Assembly: GCF_011947195.1 (NCBI RefSeq)
Contig: NZ_JAATVY010000027.1
Span: forward strand, 1 to 64,000
Direction of reading: 5' to 3'
Length of the DNA: 64,000 bases
Source of the DNA: Planosporangium thailandense
GTDB lineage: Bacteria; Actinomycetota; Actinomycetes; Mycobacteriales; Micromonosporaceae
The position numbers and the translations under genes were made by a program. Positions 34,280 through 43,153 of the stretch are shown one piece after another. Below the pieces are notes generated by a model. That model was not told where the DNA came from. It ran no database searches and saw nothing but the letters and a program-made list of their open reading frames with translations. How positions within the stretch are numbered: the first letter of the stretch is position 1; every line of letters begins with the position of its first letter.

Positions 34280-34308
34280 GGGGTCGGCCCTGTTCAGAGG
34301 TCGACCCC
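34280..34308 (+). terminator. Hairpin downstream of the DHFR-like gene
   Basis: GGGGTCG (34280-34286) pairs with CGACCCC (34302-34308), twelve bases after the stop codon. Confidence 0.5.
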
Positions 34309-34548
34309 ACCGAAGACCGTCACCCGCTGCTCGGTCAGGTCTTCCGGCAGCTTTGCCTTGAGCCTTATACCGCTTGCTGACAGCGGAGCACGACAACACC
34401 GGGCTAAGGCGCTTGTGATGAGTCCTTGCAAGCGTGTCTGGAGACGCCCGCTTTGCGGCAGAAGCCTGCGCGCCGATGACTGGTCGCGGGTTTGTTGTGG
34501 CTCTCAGCTGGGGTACGACTGGTCGATCACCGCGGTTTCGTAGCAGCA

Positions 34549-34584
34549 GCACCGGCCCCGCAACGTCAACGGCGGGGCCGGTGC
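34549..34584. terminator. Strong 13-bp hairpin
   Basis: GCACCGGCCCCGC pairs perfectly with 34572-34584 across a 10-base loop, upstream of the amidohydrolase gene. Probably a terminator; which gene it serves is unclear. No gene is seen in 34269-34735. Confidence 0.55.
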
Positions 34585-34735
34585 CCCACCCGGTACCTCA
34601 CCCGGCACTTCCCTTGGTGCCGAACTTGGCGCCGAAACGCGCCGCGATCCGCCCGAAGGCCTCGTCGCGACAGCAGCCGCCCTTCCATCGCCCGACGGGT
34701 GTTCATAGGTGCGGAAAGTGGGCAGCTGCGGACCC

Positions 34736-35848
34736 ATGAAGACTGCACTGCGCAACGTCCGCGTATTCGACGGCAGGCAACTTCTCCAGCCCGGCACGGT
34801 GGTGCTCGACGGCGACCGCATCGGATCCGACGCCGCGGGCGCCGAGGTGGTCGTCGACGGCGCGGGGGCGGTGCTCCTGCCCGGGCTGACCGACGCCCAC
34901 CTGCACCTCGACGGGCGGCCCGCACTCGAACGGCTGGTGCGCTTCGGGGTGACCACCGCCCTGGACATGGCCAACGCTCCACCCGAGTTCGTCGACTCGA
35001 TGCGCGGGATCCGGGGCCTCACCGACATCCGCAGCGCCGGCACCGCTGCGCTCGCCCCGGGCAGCATCCACTCGCACATCCCGGAGATCGGCGAGCGTGG
35101 CCTGATCCGTACCGCCGGCGAAGCGGAGCGGTTCGTGACCGAACGGTTCGCCGAGGGCTCCAACTTCCTGAAGGTCCTGATCGACCTGCCCGGGCCCAGC
35201 CTCGACCGGGCCACCGTCTACGCGCTCGTCGCCACCGCACACAGGCTCGGGCGGCTCGTCGTGGCGCACGCCCTCTCGTACGAGGCCGCGGAGGTGGCGC
35301 AGGTGGCCGGGGTCGACGCGCTCACCCACACGCCGCTGGACCGGCCACTGGACCGCAATGCGGCGGACCGGATGGCGGCCGCGGGCCGGATGCTGATCCC
35401 CACGCTGGTCATGATGGAGGCGTTGACGGCGCCGTCGACATCCCCGGAGATGTTGGCGGAGTGGGCGATGCCCGACGCAAGCTACGACAGCGCGCGGGCG
35501 AGCGTCGCCGCCGCGTACCGCGCCGGCGTACCGGTCCTGGCCGGCACCGACACCAACACGGACGCCGAAGCGCCGGGGAACTTCACGTTCGGCGACAGCC
35601 TGCACCACGAGCTGGAACTGCTCGTCGACGCCGGCCTCAGCACCATCGACGCGCTGCGCGCCGCGACGGTACTGCCCGCCGAACACTTCGGCCTCACCGA
35701 CCGCGGCGTCATCGCGCCGGGCCGGCGGGCCGACCTGGTGCTCGTCGACGGCGACCCGCTGCACGACATCCGCGCCGTGCGGTCGGTCAGCCGCGTCTGG
35801 TGCGGCGGCATCGAGCACACCCCGGCCCGCCTGGCCAAGCAGTCGTAG
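34736..35848 (+). CDS. Metal-dependent amidohydrolase
   Basis: A 370-residue amidohydrolase-superfamily enzyme (imidazolonepropionase/prolidase-like group). The N-terminal beta domain leads to the metal-binding DAHLHLDG (about residues 56-63). Lys in NFLKVLIDLPG, His in VVAHALS and DALTHTP, and Asp in AGTDTN complete the expected ligands. The C-terminus has PGRRADLVLVDGDPL. It should hydrolyse a cyclic or open amide; the substrate is unknown. The ATG at 34736 is tentative because the ribosome site is weak and a GTG at 34709 is possible. Confidence 0.82.
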   Translation: MKTALRNVRVFDGRQLLQPGTVVLDGDRIGSDAAGAEVVVDGAGAVLLPGLTDAHLHLDGRPALERLVRFGVTTALDMANAPPEFVDSMRGIRGLTDIRSAGTAALAPGSIHSHIPEIGERGLIRTAGEAERFVTERFAEGSNFLKVLIDLPGPSLDRATVYALVATAHRLGRLVVAHALSYEAAEVAQVAGVDALTHTPLDRPLDRNAADRMAAAGRMLIPTLVMMEALTAPSTSPEMLAEWAMPDASYDSARASVAAAYRAGVPVLAGTDTNTDAEAPGNFTFGDSLHHELELLVDAGLSTIDALRAATVLPAEHFGLTDRGVIAPGRRADLVLVDGDPLHDIRAVRSVSRVWCGGIEHTPARLAKQS

Positions 35849-36147
35849 TGCGGCGCTGGCGGTCCAAACGTTGCGGACCGACATACGTACGCTGGGCGAA
35901 AACAGCGCAGGACCTCGGCCGCCACGGACATCTCAAGCGTCGCCGGCCCCCCCCGACCTGGCGCAGGTGCTGCCGACGACAGCCTGAGTCATGGCATGGC
36001 CGCATATTGGTGAACGCTGCGTGCTCCGCGAACACGTGGGGAAACCCTCGGCAGACGGAACATTCGCCGACTTCGGCGTCGAACTGGCTGGTAGGCGGCT
36101 GACGCCCGAAGTCGTCTGGCGGGGCGATGCGGCGCGGCGCCGCACGA
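35849..36147. other. Intergenic, nothing assigned
   Basis: Convergent gap between the amidohydrolase and pxpC. No hairpin longer than a few bases and no protein-like frame is seen. Confidence 0.3.
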
Positions 36148-37002
36148 TCAGGTGGAAACGTAGCGGAAGCGGACCTGCTGCGCCGGCCTGAGCTGTGCGG
36201 CCAAGTGCAGGTCGTCGTGGAGGACGACTCCGATGACGGGGTAACCGCCGGTGACGGGGTGATCGACGAGAAACAGCACGGGCTGGCCGTTCGGCGGAAC
36301 CTGCAGAGCGCCTCCGACCATCCCTTCCGATGGCAGTTCATCGATCAGCGCCCGGTCCAGTACGGGACCGGCGAGCCGGAGACCGATCCGGTTGCTGTTC
36401 GTGGTGACCTGGTAGGGCTGTGAGACGAGAGTCGTCAGTGCTTCCGGCGTAAACCATTCCTCGCGTGGGCCGCATGAAACCCGCAGTGTGACCTCCGCGG
36501 GAATCGGCGGCGTCGGTGCGAGGTCCACATTCGGCCAATGGGCGGTCTCCTGCCCGATGGGAATTGTCTGGCCGATACTCAGTACGGCGGGGCCCAGCCC
36601 GGAGAGGACGTCGGTGGATCGGGAGCCGAGTACCGGCGGCACGGCGATTCCACCGCGCACGGCCAGGTAGGTGCGTACCCCCTCGGCTGGCGAGCCCATG
36701 ACCAGTCGGCTGCCCGCTCTGATCCGCAGTGGGGCGTTCATACCCACCTGGCGGTTGTCCACTGTGACCGGTACCGGGGCTCCGGTGAGAGCGACCGTCG
36801 TCGGCGCGTGGAATCGTAGCCGAAGACCGCCGAAGGTGGCCTCGATGCCGGCGGCGGTCTCCTGGTTGCCGACCAGCCGGTTGGCGAGCCGGAAGCTGCG
36901 TTCGTCCGCAGCTCCGGAGCGGGGGACGCCGAGGGCGGCGTAGCCGGCACGCCCGAGATCCTGGACCGTGCTGAGCGGTCCAGGGGCGACGACCTCGATC
37001 AC
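36148..37002 (-). CDS. pxpC: 5-oxoprolinase subunit C (KipA/biotin-dependent carboxyltransferase-like)
   Basis: A 284-residue cyclophilin-like AHS2-domain protein. It contains STVQDLGRAGYAALGVPRSG near the start, then RTYLAVRGGIAVPPVLGSRS and NSNRIGLRL, and ends VFRYVST-like (VRFRYVST). With PxpA and PxpB it forms the ATP-dependent 5-oxoprolinase that opens 5-oxo-L-proline to glutamate. The GTG at 37002 overlaps the pxpB stop as GTGA, so the two are coupled. Confidence 0.9.
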   Translation of the reverse strand: MIEVVAPGPLSTVQDLGRAGYAALGVPRSGAADERSFRLANRLVGNQETAAGIEATFGGLRLRFHAPTTVALTGAPVPVTVDNRQVGMNAPLRIRAGSRLVMGSPAEGVRTYLAVRGGIAVPPVLGSRSTDVLSGLGPAVLSIGQTIPIGQETAHWPNVDLAPTPPIPAEVTLRVSCGPREEWFTPEALTTLVSQPYQVTTNSNRIGLRLAGPVLDRALIDELPSEGMVGGALQVPPNGQPVLFLVDHPVTGGYPVIGVVLHDDLHLAAQLRPAQQVRFRYVST

Positions 37003-37616
37003 TCGGGCACCTCCACGAACCGCACCCTGGTACCCGGAGCCAGCAGGGCCGGCGGATTCCGCTCCACGTCCCACATCACCAGGTCGGTACGGCCGAGCAG
37101 TTGCCAGCCTCCCGGTGACTCCCGCGGATAGACGGCGGTGAACTCACCGGCAACGGCGACCGAACCGGCGGGCACCCTGGTCCGTGGTGAACTGTGCCGG
37201 GGCAGGCGCAGCAGCGGGTCGACACCGGTGAGGTAGCCGAATCCCGGCGCGAACCCGCAGAACGCCACGACGTACTCGGGCGTGGTGTGCCGACGGATGA
37301 TCTCGGTGCGGCCCAGCCCGGTCAGTTCGGCGACCGCGTCGAGGTCGGCCCCGTCATAGCGCACGGGGATCTCCACCAGCGGTCCCGTCACCGCGGCCGT
37401 CTCGCCGATCCGGTACTCCCGGATGCTTCGCGTCAGCCGGTCGAACGTTGTCACCTCGGGGTCGTAGGCGACCAGCACCGTCCGTGCGGCCGGGACGAGT
37501 TCCCGTACCCCGGCCGGCGACCTGTGCAGCAGAGCCTGGTACAGGCTGGTGACCTGGTCCAGGTCAGCCAACTCGACCAGCATGGCCCGGTCGCCGGCCG
37601 GCTTGATGGTCAGCAT
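36999..37616 (-). CDS. pxpB: 5-oxoprolinase subunit B (KipI-like)
   Basis: A 205-residue AHS1-domain protein. It begins IKPAGDRAMLVELADL and contains the family motif FCGFAPGFGYLTGVDP, then RVPAGSVAVAGEFTAVYP and PGGWQLLGRT. It pairs with PxpC (overlapping GTGA) and follows pxpA by 24 bases. The ATG at 37616 has only a weak ribosome site, consistent with coupling to pxpA. Confidence 0.92.
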   Translation of the reverse strand: MLTIKPAGDRAMLVELADLDQVTSLYQALLHRSPAGVRELVPAARTVLVAYDPEVTTFDRLTRSIREYRIGETAAVTGPLVEIPVRYDGADLDAVAELTGLGRTEIIRRHTTPEYVVAFCGFAPGFGYLTGVDPLLRLPRHSSPRTRVPAGSVAVAGEFTAVYPRESPGGWQLLGRTDLVMWDVERNPPALLAPGTRVRFVEVPE

Positions 37617-37640
37617 GTCTTGATCGTCGGACCGCAGGAC

Positions 37641-38408
37641 CTAGGCGAACGGGCTCACGGTGACCCCGGCCTCCAACAGGCCGGCGCGAACCCGGCGGGC
37701 GATCTCGACCGCCCCCGGGGTGTCTCCGTGCACGCACAACGACCGGGGCGCGACGCTGACCACGCTGCCATCGGTCGCCACCACGGTCCCTTCGGTGGCC
37801 ATCCGCACGCTGCGCTTCACGACCTCGTCGGGCTCGTGCACCACGGCGCCGGGCAGCCGCCGGGAGACGAGAGTGCCCTCCGGGGTGTACGCCCGGTCGG
37901 CGAAGGCCTCCTTCACAGTGGTCAGCCCGGCCGCTTCCGCCTGCCGCAGCCATTCCGAGCCGGGCAGGCCCATCACGGGCAGGCTCGGGTCGTAGCGCTT
38001 GACCGCGTCCACGACCGCAGCCGCCTGCGCGGCATGGGTGACGATCGCGTTGTACAGCGCCCCGTGCGGCTTGACGTAGCGGACCCTGGACCCCGCGATG
38101 CGGGCGAAGCCGTCCAGCGCCGCGATCTGGTAGATGACGTCGTTGACCAGTTCGGCCGGGTCCACGTCGATGAACCGGCGGCCGAAGCCGGGCAGGTCGC
38201 GGTAGCCGACCTGGGCGCCGATCACCACGCCCCGCTCCGCGGCCTGCTCGGTGACCCGGCGCAGCACGGACGGGTCACCCGCGTGGAAGCCGCAGGCCAC
38301 GTTGGCGCTGGACACGATGTCCAGCAGCGCTTCGTCGTCACCCAGCGGCCAGTTGCCGAAGCCCTCTCCGAGGTCGCTGTTCAGGTCGATTACCGGCTGG
38401 TCGGTCAT
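37641..38408 (-). CDS. pxpA: 5-oxoprolinase subunit A (LamB/YcsF family)
   Basis: A 255-residue LamB/YcsF protein with the signature [13 protein letters not shown] (residues 8-20), [24 protein letters not shown] and [12 protein letters not shown]. It is the subunit that works with PxpBC in ATP-dependent 5-oxoproline hydrolysis. GAGGGGA precedes the ATG at 38408. It lies 26 bases after the DUF1989 gene in the same operon. Confidence 0.93.
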   Translation of the reverse strand: MTDQPVIDLNSDLGEGFGNWPLGDDEALLDIVSSANVACGFHAGDPSVLRRVTEQAAERGVVIGAQVGYRDLPGFGRRFIDVDPAELVNDVIYQIAALDGFARIAGSRVRYVKPHGALYNAIVTHAAQAAAVVDAVKRYDPSLPVMGLPGSEWLRQAEAAGLTTVKEAFADRAYTPEGTLVSRRLPGAVVHEPDEVVKRSVRMATEGTVVATDGSVVSVAPRSLCVHGDTPGAVEIARRVRAGLLEAGVTVSPFA

Positions 38409-38434
38409 GGTTCCCCTCAACGCTCTCGAGCAGT

Positions 38435-39301
38435 TCAGCCGGCCTGGCCCCACTGGGGCTGCCGCAGGCCGTGCAGGTTCCGGTACGCGGCCCGCTGCGG
38501 CGGCTCCCACCCCTCCAGCAGTTCCGGAGCGGGGCGGTAGACCTCCACGCCGAGCGGGCGGCAGACGTCGATGGGGTCGCGGGCGTCGGGGCCCCACAGC
38601 GGGACAGAAAGGTCGCCGCCCGGGCAGGTGGACAGCGCGCACAGCAGATCGATCTCGGCGAAGAACTCGAAGAAGTCCCCCGGCTTCGCCGGGCAGTCCT
38701 TCATGAAGTACTTGTCCTCGTCGTTGAGCCCGGTGCACTGGAAGACGTTCAGCACGTCGTGCACGTCGAACTCGGTGAGACCGTACGGGAGGATCGCGCG
38801 GGTGAGGTTCGAGTGGCAGTGGAAGTCGAAGTCTTCGCCGCTGAGCATCCGGTTGACGTACGGGTCGCAGCGGGTGCCCAGCAGGTCGTGGATCCGGCCG
38901 CCCTGCTCGTCGACGCCGTAGTCGGCGAGGCTGTCATTGGTGATCGTCAGCAGCGGCCGCAGGAACGGGAGATTCGACCACAGGCGGTCGTACGTGCTCA
39001 CGTGCGCGCGCTGCAGCTGACGGGTCCGGGCGGCCCACAGCCGTTCCCGCGGGTCGTTGAGGTTCCACACGTTGAAGTCGCCGACCTGCGGGCCTTCGAT
39101 GGTGACGATGCGGCAGAGGTGCCCCTGCGGCACGGTCCAGGCCTTGCCGGAGCGGATCGGGATTACGAAGGAGTCCACCAGTTCGTGCTGCTCGTGCGTC
39201 GCGGCGAGCTTTCCGTAGAACTCGCGGTCGACGTCGAGCGCTCCGCCCTTGGTCGCCTGGTAGGCGGCGGCGGGGCTGGTGGCTCGGGGGTTGTCCGGCA
39301 C
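38435..39301 (-). CDS. DUF1989 (urea carboxylase-associated-like) protein
   Basis: A 288-residue DUF1989 protein. It carries the typical core: [16 protein letters not shown], then [15 protein letters not shown] and [12 protein letters not shown] with candidate metal-ligand or catalytic Cys and His, and [11 protein letters not shown]. Known relatives include urea-carboxylase-associated proteins, some shown to be carboxyguanidine deiminase subunits, so a deiminase or amide-hydrolase role is conceivable. The GTG at 39301 follows GAGAGG by six bases and lies next to the GntR gene stop. Its place between the regulator and pxpABC suggests a step in the same amide-nitrogen pathway. Confidence 0.85.
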   Translation of the reverse strand: MPDNPRATSPAAAYQATKGGALDVDREFYGKLAATHEQHELVDSFVIPIRSGKAWTVPQGHLCRIVTIEGPQVGDFNVWNLNDPRERLWAARTRQLQRAHVSTYDRLWSNLPFLRPLLTITNDSLADYGVDEQGGRIHDLLGTRCDPYVNRMLSGEDFDFHCHSNLTRAILPYGLTEFDVHDVLNVFQCTGLNDEDKYFMKDCPAKPGDFFEFFAEIDLLCALSTCPGGDLSVPLWGPDARDPIDVCRPLGVEVYRPAPELLEGWEPPQRAAYRNLHGLRQPQWGQAG

Positions 39302-39302
39302 G

Positions 39303-40049
39303 TCATACCTCTCGGGATCGGGTCGGGGCGGGGGATGTGGGGGATACGGTCCCTGAGCGGGCCGCCTGTCGCTCGGCGGCGTGGACGGCGTCGAGCAGCA
39401 TCAGTTCGGACTCGTCCAGGTAACGGCGGGCGGCGGCCTTCGCCTGCTCCCGCCTGCCGCTGAGTACGAGCTCGCAGATCTCCCGGTCCTGCGGGATCCA
39501 CGGCCGGTGTGAGTCCACCTCGTCGGGCATGGCGAAGAAGGCCAACCGCAACTGGGCCAGGATGGTCCGGAAGAAACGATCGATCTGCTCGCTACCGAGC
39601 AGGGCCACCAGAGCCTGGTGGAAGCGCAGTCCCGCGGTGCCGACCACGCGCTGACCATCCGTCAGCGCCCGTTCCTCCGTTCGGACGGCTTCCTCGAGCG
39701 TCCGCAGCATCGAGGGGTCGGCCGTCGCGCTCTCCTCGATGGCGCCGAGCTCGAGGGCGCGCCGAACGCGGTAGATGTCGCGGATGTCGACGGTGGACAG
39801 TGTCCGGACCACGGCGCCCTTGTGCTTCTGGTGCACCGCGAGACCTTCCGCGCCGAGCAGTCGCAGGCCCTCGCGCAGGCTGTTGCGTGACATGCCCAGC
39901 TCAGCCGCCAACGCGACGTCCCGCAACGGCGAACCGGGCGGGAGGTGTCCATCCAGGATGCGCTCGCGCAGGATCGCCGCCGCGCGTTCGGCGGCGAGCA
40001 GTGCGCCGTCGAACGGCGAACCGTCCGGGAGATCGGTCGGCAGAGACAC
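39303..40049 (-). CDS. GntR-family regulator with FCD domain
   Basis: A 248-residue regulator. The winged helix is at about residues 18-85 (ILRERILDGHLPPGSPLRDV, then LGMSRNSLREGLRLLGAEGL). An all-helical FCD ligand domain follows (about 90-220, with RFHQALVALLGSEQ). The GTG at 40049 has no ribosome site but a TACTCT -10 lies only about seven bases upstream of it, so the mRNA may be leaderless. A TTGTTCAACA site at 40071 would overlap its own promoter. It heads the DUF1989-pxpABC operon and diverges from the ABC-fusion gene, so it probably controls both. Confidence 0.88.
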   Translation of the reverse strand: MSLPTDLPDGSPFDGALLAAERAAAILRERILDGHLPPGSPLRDVALAAELGMSRNSLREGLRLLGAEGLAVHQKHKGAVVRTLSTVDIRDIYRVRRALELGAIEESATADPSMLRTLEEAVRTEERALTDGQRVVGTAGLRFHQALVALLGSEQIDRFFRTILAQLRLAFFAMPDEVDSHRPWIPQDREICELVLSGRREQAKAAARRYLDESELMLLDAVHAAERQAARSGTVSPTSPAPTRSREV

Positions 40050-40070
40050 GACGAGGAGAGTACAACAGGT

Positions 40071-40202
40071 TTGTTCAACAGTCTCTAGGACGCCGGTGTC
40101 TGTCCCCCGAACTGTTAACACTTGGTTTCGGGCGGATCGTGGGTCTTTTCATATCGTCGCGCGCATGGCAGTCTTTCCGCGCTGACCGTGATTGTTCAAC
40201 AA
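40071..40202. promoter_or_regulatory. Divergent control region with repeated TTGTTCAACA operators
   Basis: TTGTTCAACA occurs at 40071-40080 near the GntR promoter and as the perfect palindrome TTGTTCAACAA at 40192-40202, upstream of the ABC-fusion gene. A related TGTTAACA lies at 40113-40120. Binding by the adjacent GntR protein is inference. Confidence 0.55.
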
Positions 40203-40248
40203 AAGCCGGTGGGTCAGTGACCGGATGTTCACCTCGGGAGGACCGTCC

Positions 40249-42666
40249 ATGCCCTGGACGAGGTTGTCGCGCGGCGCGGGCCTGCTGGCCATCGTCGCTG
40301 CCCTGTTCGCACTCGTCTCATGCTCCACCGGCGGACATGGCGGCACGTCCGGCAGCGGGCAGGCGCCGGTGATCGCTTCGGGTGCGCTGACCATCGGCGT
40401 CGACCTGACGTACCCGCCGTACAACTACCTCGACAACGGGGTACCGCAGGGCTTCGACCCGCAGTTCGACCGGGCGCTGGCCAAGCAGATGGGGCTGCAG
40501 CCGAAGTTCGTGGACACCCGGTTCGAGGAACTGATCCCCGGGCTCAAGTCCCACCGGTTCGACGTGGTCGTCTCCGCCCTCTACATCACCAAGGCACGGG
40601 CGCAGCAGGTCGACTACGTGCCCTACTTCACCACGGGCAACTCCCTGGTCTCCCGGGTGGACGGCCCGGGGCCCCGGACGGTGGAGGACCTGTGCGGGAA
40701 ACGGGTCGCGGTGATCAAGGGCGGCCAGATCGTTGAACAACTCCGCGGACAGGCGAGCGCGGACTGCCAGTCCAAGGGCCGCGGCCCGATCGACGTCCGG
40801 GAGTTCAGCACCGACCCCGAAGCGAGCCAGGCGCTGCTCTCCAACCAGGTGGATGCCCAGGCCACCGATGCGGCCGTGGCCAAGGGCGTCATCGACAAGT
40901 CCGGGGGCCGGCTGGCCATCACCAGTTCCGACCTGATCTACCCGACCTCGGTCGGTATCGCCGTGGCCAAGGGGAACACGAACCTCCAGGCCGCCGTGGT
41001 CAAGGCGTTCGACAAGCTCAAGGCATCCGGCGAGTACGACAAGCTGCTGGCCCAGTACAACCTGCGGCCCGTGGACGACGCCCTGGTCAAGCAGGTGCTC
41101 GGTGACGTGGGCCCCACCAAGCCGAGCCGGAGTGGATTCGCCTTCGACTGGCGGTACACCCTCAAGCTGTTCGTCGACCTCAACCTGTGGCGCGCGGCGC
41201 TGGTGGTCGTCGCGCTCGCGGTGCTCTCCTGGGTGATCGCAACGGTGCTCGGCATGGGTGTCGCGCTGATGAAGCGCTCCTCGGTGCGGTGGATCCGGTG
41301 GATCGCGTCGGCGTACGTCTGGTTCTTCCGCAGCCTGCCGCTGCTGGTCCTGCTGATTTTCGTGTACAACGCGCCGCAGGCGGTGCCCTCGCTCCAGCCG
41401 ATGCTGTCCAACCCGTTCGTCGCCGGGCTCGTCGCGATGGTGCTGAGCGAAACCGCCTATATCGCCGAAATCCACCGGGGCGGCCTGCAGTCCGTCGAAG
41501 GGGGACAGGGCGAAGCGGCCCAAGCCCTCGGTATCCCGTACGGGGGAGTGCAACGGCATGTCGTCATCCCGCAGGCGTTCCGGGTGGCGCTCCCCGCGCT
41601 GGGCAACGAGTTCGTCACCATCCTCAAGCTGACCTCCCTGGTCAGCGCCATCTCCCTGGCGGAGATCCTCCTGGTGGGGCAGCGCCTTTACACCCAGAAC
41701 TTCAAGGTGCTGGAGACCCTGCTCGCCGTCGCGCTGTACTACGTACTCCTCGTGACCATCTTCGACCAGATCCGGGCTCTCGCGGAGCGCTGGCTGGACG
41801 TGCGGCGGCGCGGCGAGCGGACGAAGGCCGCCCACAGCCGGCAGTCCGACGTATCCGTGGTCGACGCGCCCCGCGCTCACCGGGAGCGCCACCCGCACGC
41901 GGGCGAGGTCGTGGTGCGGGTCCGCGATGTACGCAAGTCCTTCGGCGACACCACGGTGCTCGACGGGGTGGACCTCGACGTGCATCGCGGCGAGGTGGTC
42001 GCGGTCATCGGCCCGTCCGGGTCGGGCAAGACCACGTTCATCCGCACGCTCAACCGCTTGGAGGTACCGGACAGCGGCACCATCGACGTCGACGGAGAGC
42101 AGGTCGGGTACCGGGTCGAGGGTGGCAGGCTGCGGCCGGCAGGTGACCGGGACATCGCTCGCCAGCGCCGTCACATCGGCATGGTGTTCCAGCGGTTCAA
42201 CCTGTTCCCGCACAAGACGGCGCTGCAGAACGTGACTCTCGCCCCGGTGTACCTTCGGCTGGCCGACCGCGCGAAGGCCGAGCGGCAGGCGCTGGACCTG
42301 CTGGCCAAGGTCGGTCTCGAAGGGCACGCGCACAAGTACCCACACCAACTGTCCGGTGGACAGCAACAGCGGGTGGCGATCGCCCGTGCGCTGGCCATGG
42401 AGCCCAGCGTCATGTTGTTCGACGAGCCCACCTCGGCGCTCGACCCGGAGCTCGTCGGCGAGGTCCTCGCGGTCATGCGGGACCTGGCGGCCGAGGGGAT
42501 GACGATGGTAGTGGTCACCCATGAGATGCGGTTCGCCCGCGAGGTCGCCGACTGGGTGGTCTTCATGGAGGACGGCAAGGTGCTGCGGCAGGGGCCGCCG
42601 GAGGAGATCTTCGCCGGTGCCGACGAACGGCGTATCGAACAGTTCTTCGCCGCGGTTGGCCAATGA
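40249..42666 (+). CDS. Single-chain ABC importer: lipoprotein receptor, permease and ATPase fused
   Basis: One uninterrupted 805-residue frame. Residues 1-24 are a lipoprotein signal with lipobox LVSC (Cys25). Residues about 45-290 are a family-3 amino-acid-type solute receptor ([34 protein letters not shown]). Residues about 305-530 are a five-helix His/Glu/Gln-type permease with the EAA loop [20 protein letters not shown]. Residues about 560-805 are the ATPase: Walker [10 protein letters not shown], signature LSGGQQQR, Walker [13 protein letters not shown], switch His in VVTHEM. A receptor outside, N-out permease and C-terminal ATPase inside is topologically consistent. GGGAGGA precedes ATG 40249. 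The neighbouring pxp genes suggest 5-oxoproline or another polar amino-acid-like substrate. Confidence 0.92.
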   Translation: MPWTRLSRGAGLLAIVAALFALVSCSTGGHGGTSGSGQAPVIASGALTIGVDLTYPPYNYLDNGVPQGFDPQFDRALAKQMGLQPKFVDTRFEELIPGLKSHRFDVVVSALYITKARAQQVDYVPYFTTGNSLVSRVDGPGPRTVEDLCGKRVAVIKGGQIVEQLRGQASADCQSKGRGPIDVREFSTDPEASQALLSNQVDAQATDAAVAKGVIDKSGGRLAITSSDLIYPTSVGIAVAKGNTNLQAAVVKAFDKLKASGEYDKLLAQYNLRPVDDALVKQVLGDVGPTKPSRSGFAFDWRYTLKLFVDLNLWRAALVVVALAVLSWVIATVLGMGVALMKRSSVRWIRWIASAYVWFFRSLPLLVLLIFVYNAPQAVPSLQPMLSNPFVAGLVAMVLSETAYIAEIHRGGLQSVEGGQGEAAQALGIPYGGVQRHVVIPQAFRVALPALGNEFVTILKLTSLVSAISLAEILLVGQRLYTQNFKVLETLLAVALYYVLLVTIFDQIRALAERWLDVRRRGERTKAAHSRQSDVSVVDAPRAHRERHPHAGEVVVRVRDVRKSFGDTTVLDGVDLDVHRGEVVAVIGPSGSGKTTFIRTLNRLEVPDSGTIDVDGEQVGYRVEGGRLRPAGDRDIARQRRHIGMVFQRFNLFPHKTALQNVTLAPVYLRLADRAKAERQALDLLAKVGLEGHAHKYPHQLSGGQQQRVAIARALAMEPSVMLFDEPTSALDPELVGEVLAVMRDLAAEGMTMVVVTHEMRFAREVADWVVFMEDGKVLRQGPPEEIFAGADERRIEQFFAAVGQ

Positions 42667-42875
42667 TCGCCGGAGTGGAGCCAGCGCTGTTGGAGGGCTG
42701 TCAGTAGGGGTGCCTGCGTGGGTTCGGTGGCGTGGGCGTAGTCGCCGCGGATGCCGCGCAGTTGGTGGGCGAGGCGCTGGCTTTTGAGGGGTTCGGCGAT
42801 GTCGTCCAGGACTGCGCGGCCGGCGTACCGGTAGCGGACCCGGTAGTGCGGGCCGTGTTGTTCCATCCACGCCAT
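42667..42875 (-). pseudogene. N-terminal fragment of a tyrosine-recombinase (integrase)
   Basis: An ATG at 42875 with GGAGGT upstream starts MAWMEQHGPHYRVRYRYAG, the usual opening of actinobacterial phage-type integrases. About 70 residues later the frame runs antisense into the ABC-fusion gene, so the core-binding and catalytic domains are gone. It marks a lost integrated element next to the helicase copy B. Confidence 0.5.
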
Positions 42876-43034
42876 GGCGCACCTCCACACGGGATCTGGC
42901 GGCGGCCCGGCTTGGCCGTTACCGCTTCGACGCAGGCGCGGCGCGCTGGCCGGGGTGGCGCTGGCGTTCGGCTCCGACTCGCCGGGAGGAGATGGCCGTC
43001 CACGGACCGCCGAGGGCGTTTACCCGGGTACGCG

Positions 43035-43153
43035 TATAATGAATCTACGGTTCGCACAGTTCTGCCTCGAGCCGTCTTCGGTGTCGACTCCATCGCGCCG
43101 CGACCGTTCCGGTCTGCGCCGGGCAGGACGACCCTTTAACGTTCGGAGATTTC
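43035..43153 (+). promoter_or_regulatory. Promoter and structured leader of helicase copy B
   Basis: A consensus -10 TATAAT (43035-43040) places the RNA start near 43047. The RNA would open with an 8-bp stem (43047-43054 with 43068-43075) and a 13-base loop almost identical to that of copy A (one difference). The end of the leader, through AACGTTCGGAGATTTC, is nearly the same as in copy A. Confidence 0.6.

Noticed and set aside
34549-34584. Attachment site for a mobile element
   Set aside because: The symmetric hairpin fits a terminator; no direct repeat, tRNA end or integrase is adjacent.
40318-42888. An 856-codon open frame antisense to the ABC-fusion gene
   Set aside because: Shadow frame without a recognisable domain; only its first 70 codons (42875-42667) look like real protein and are listed as an integrase remnant.
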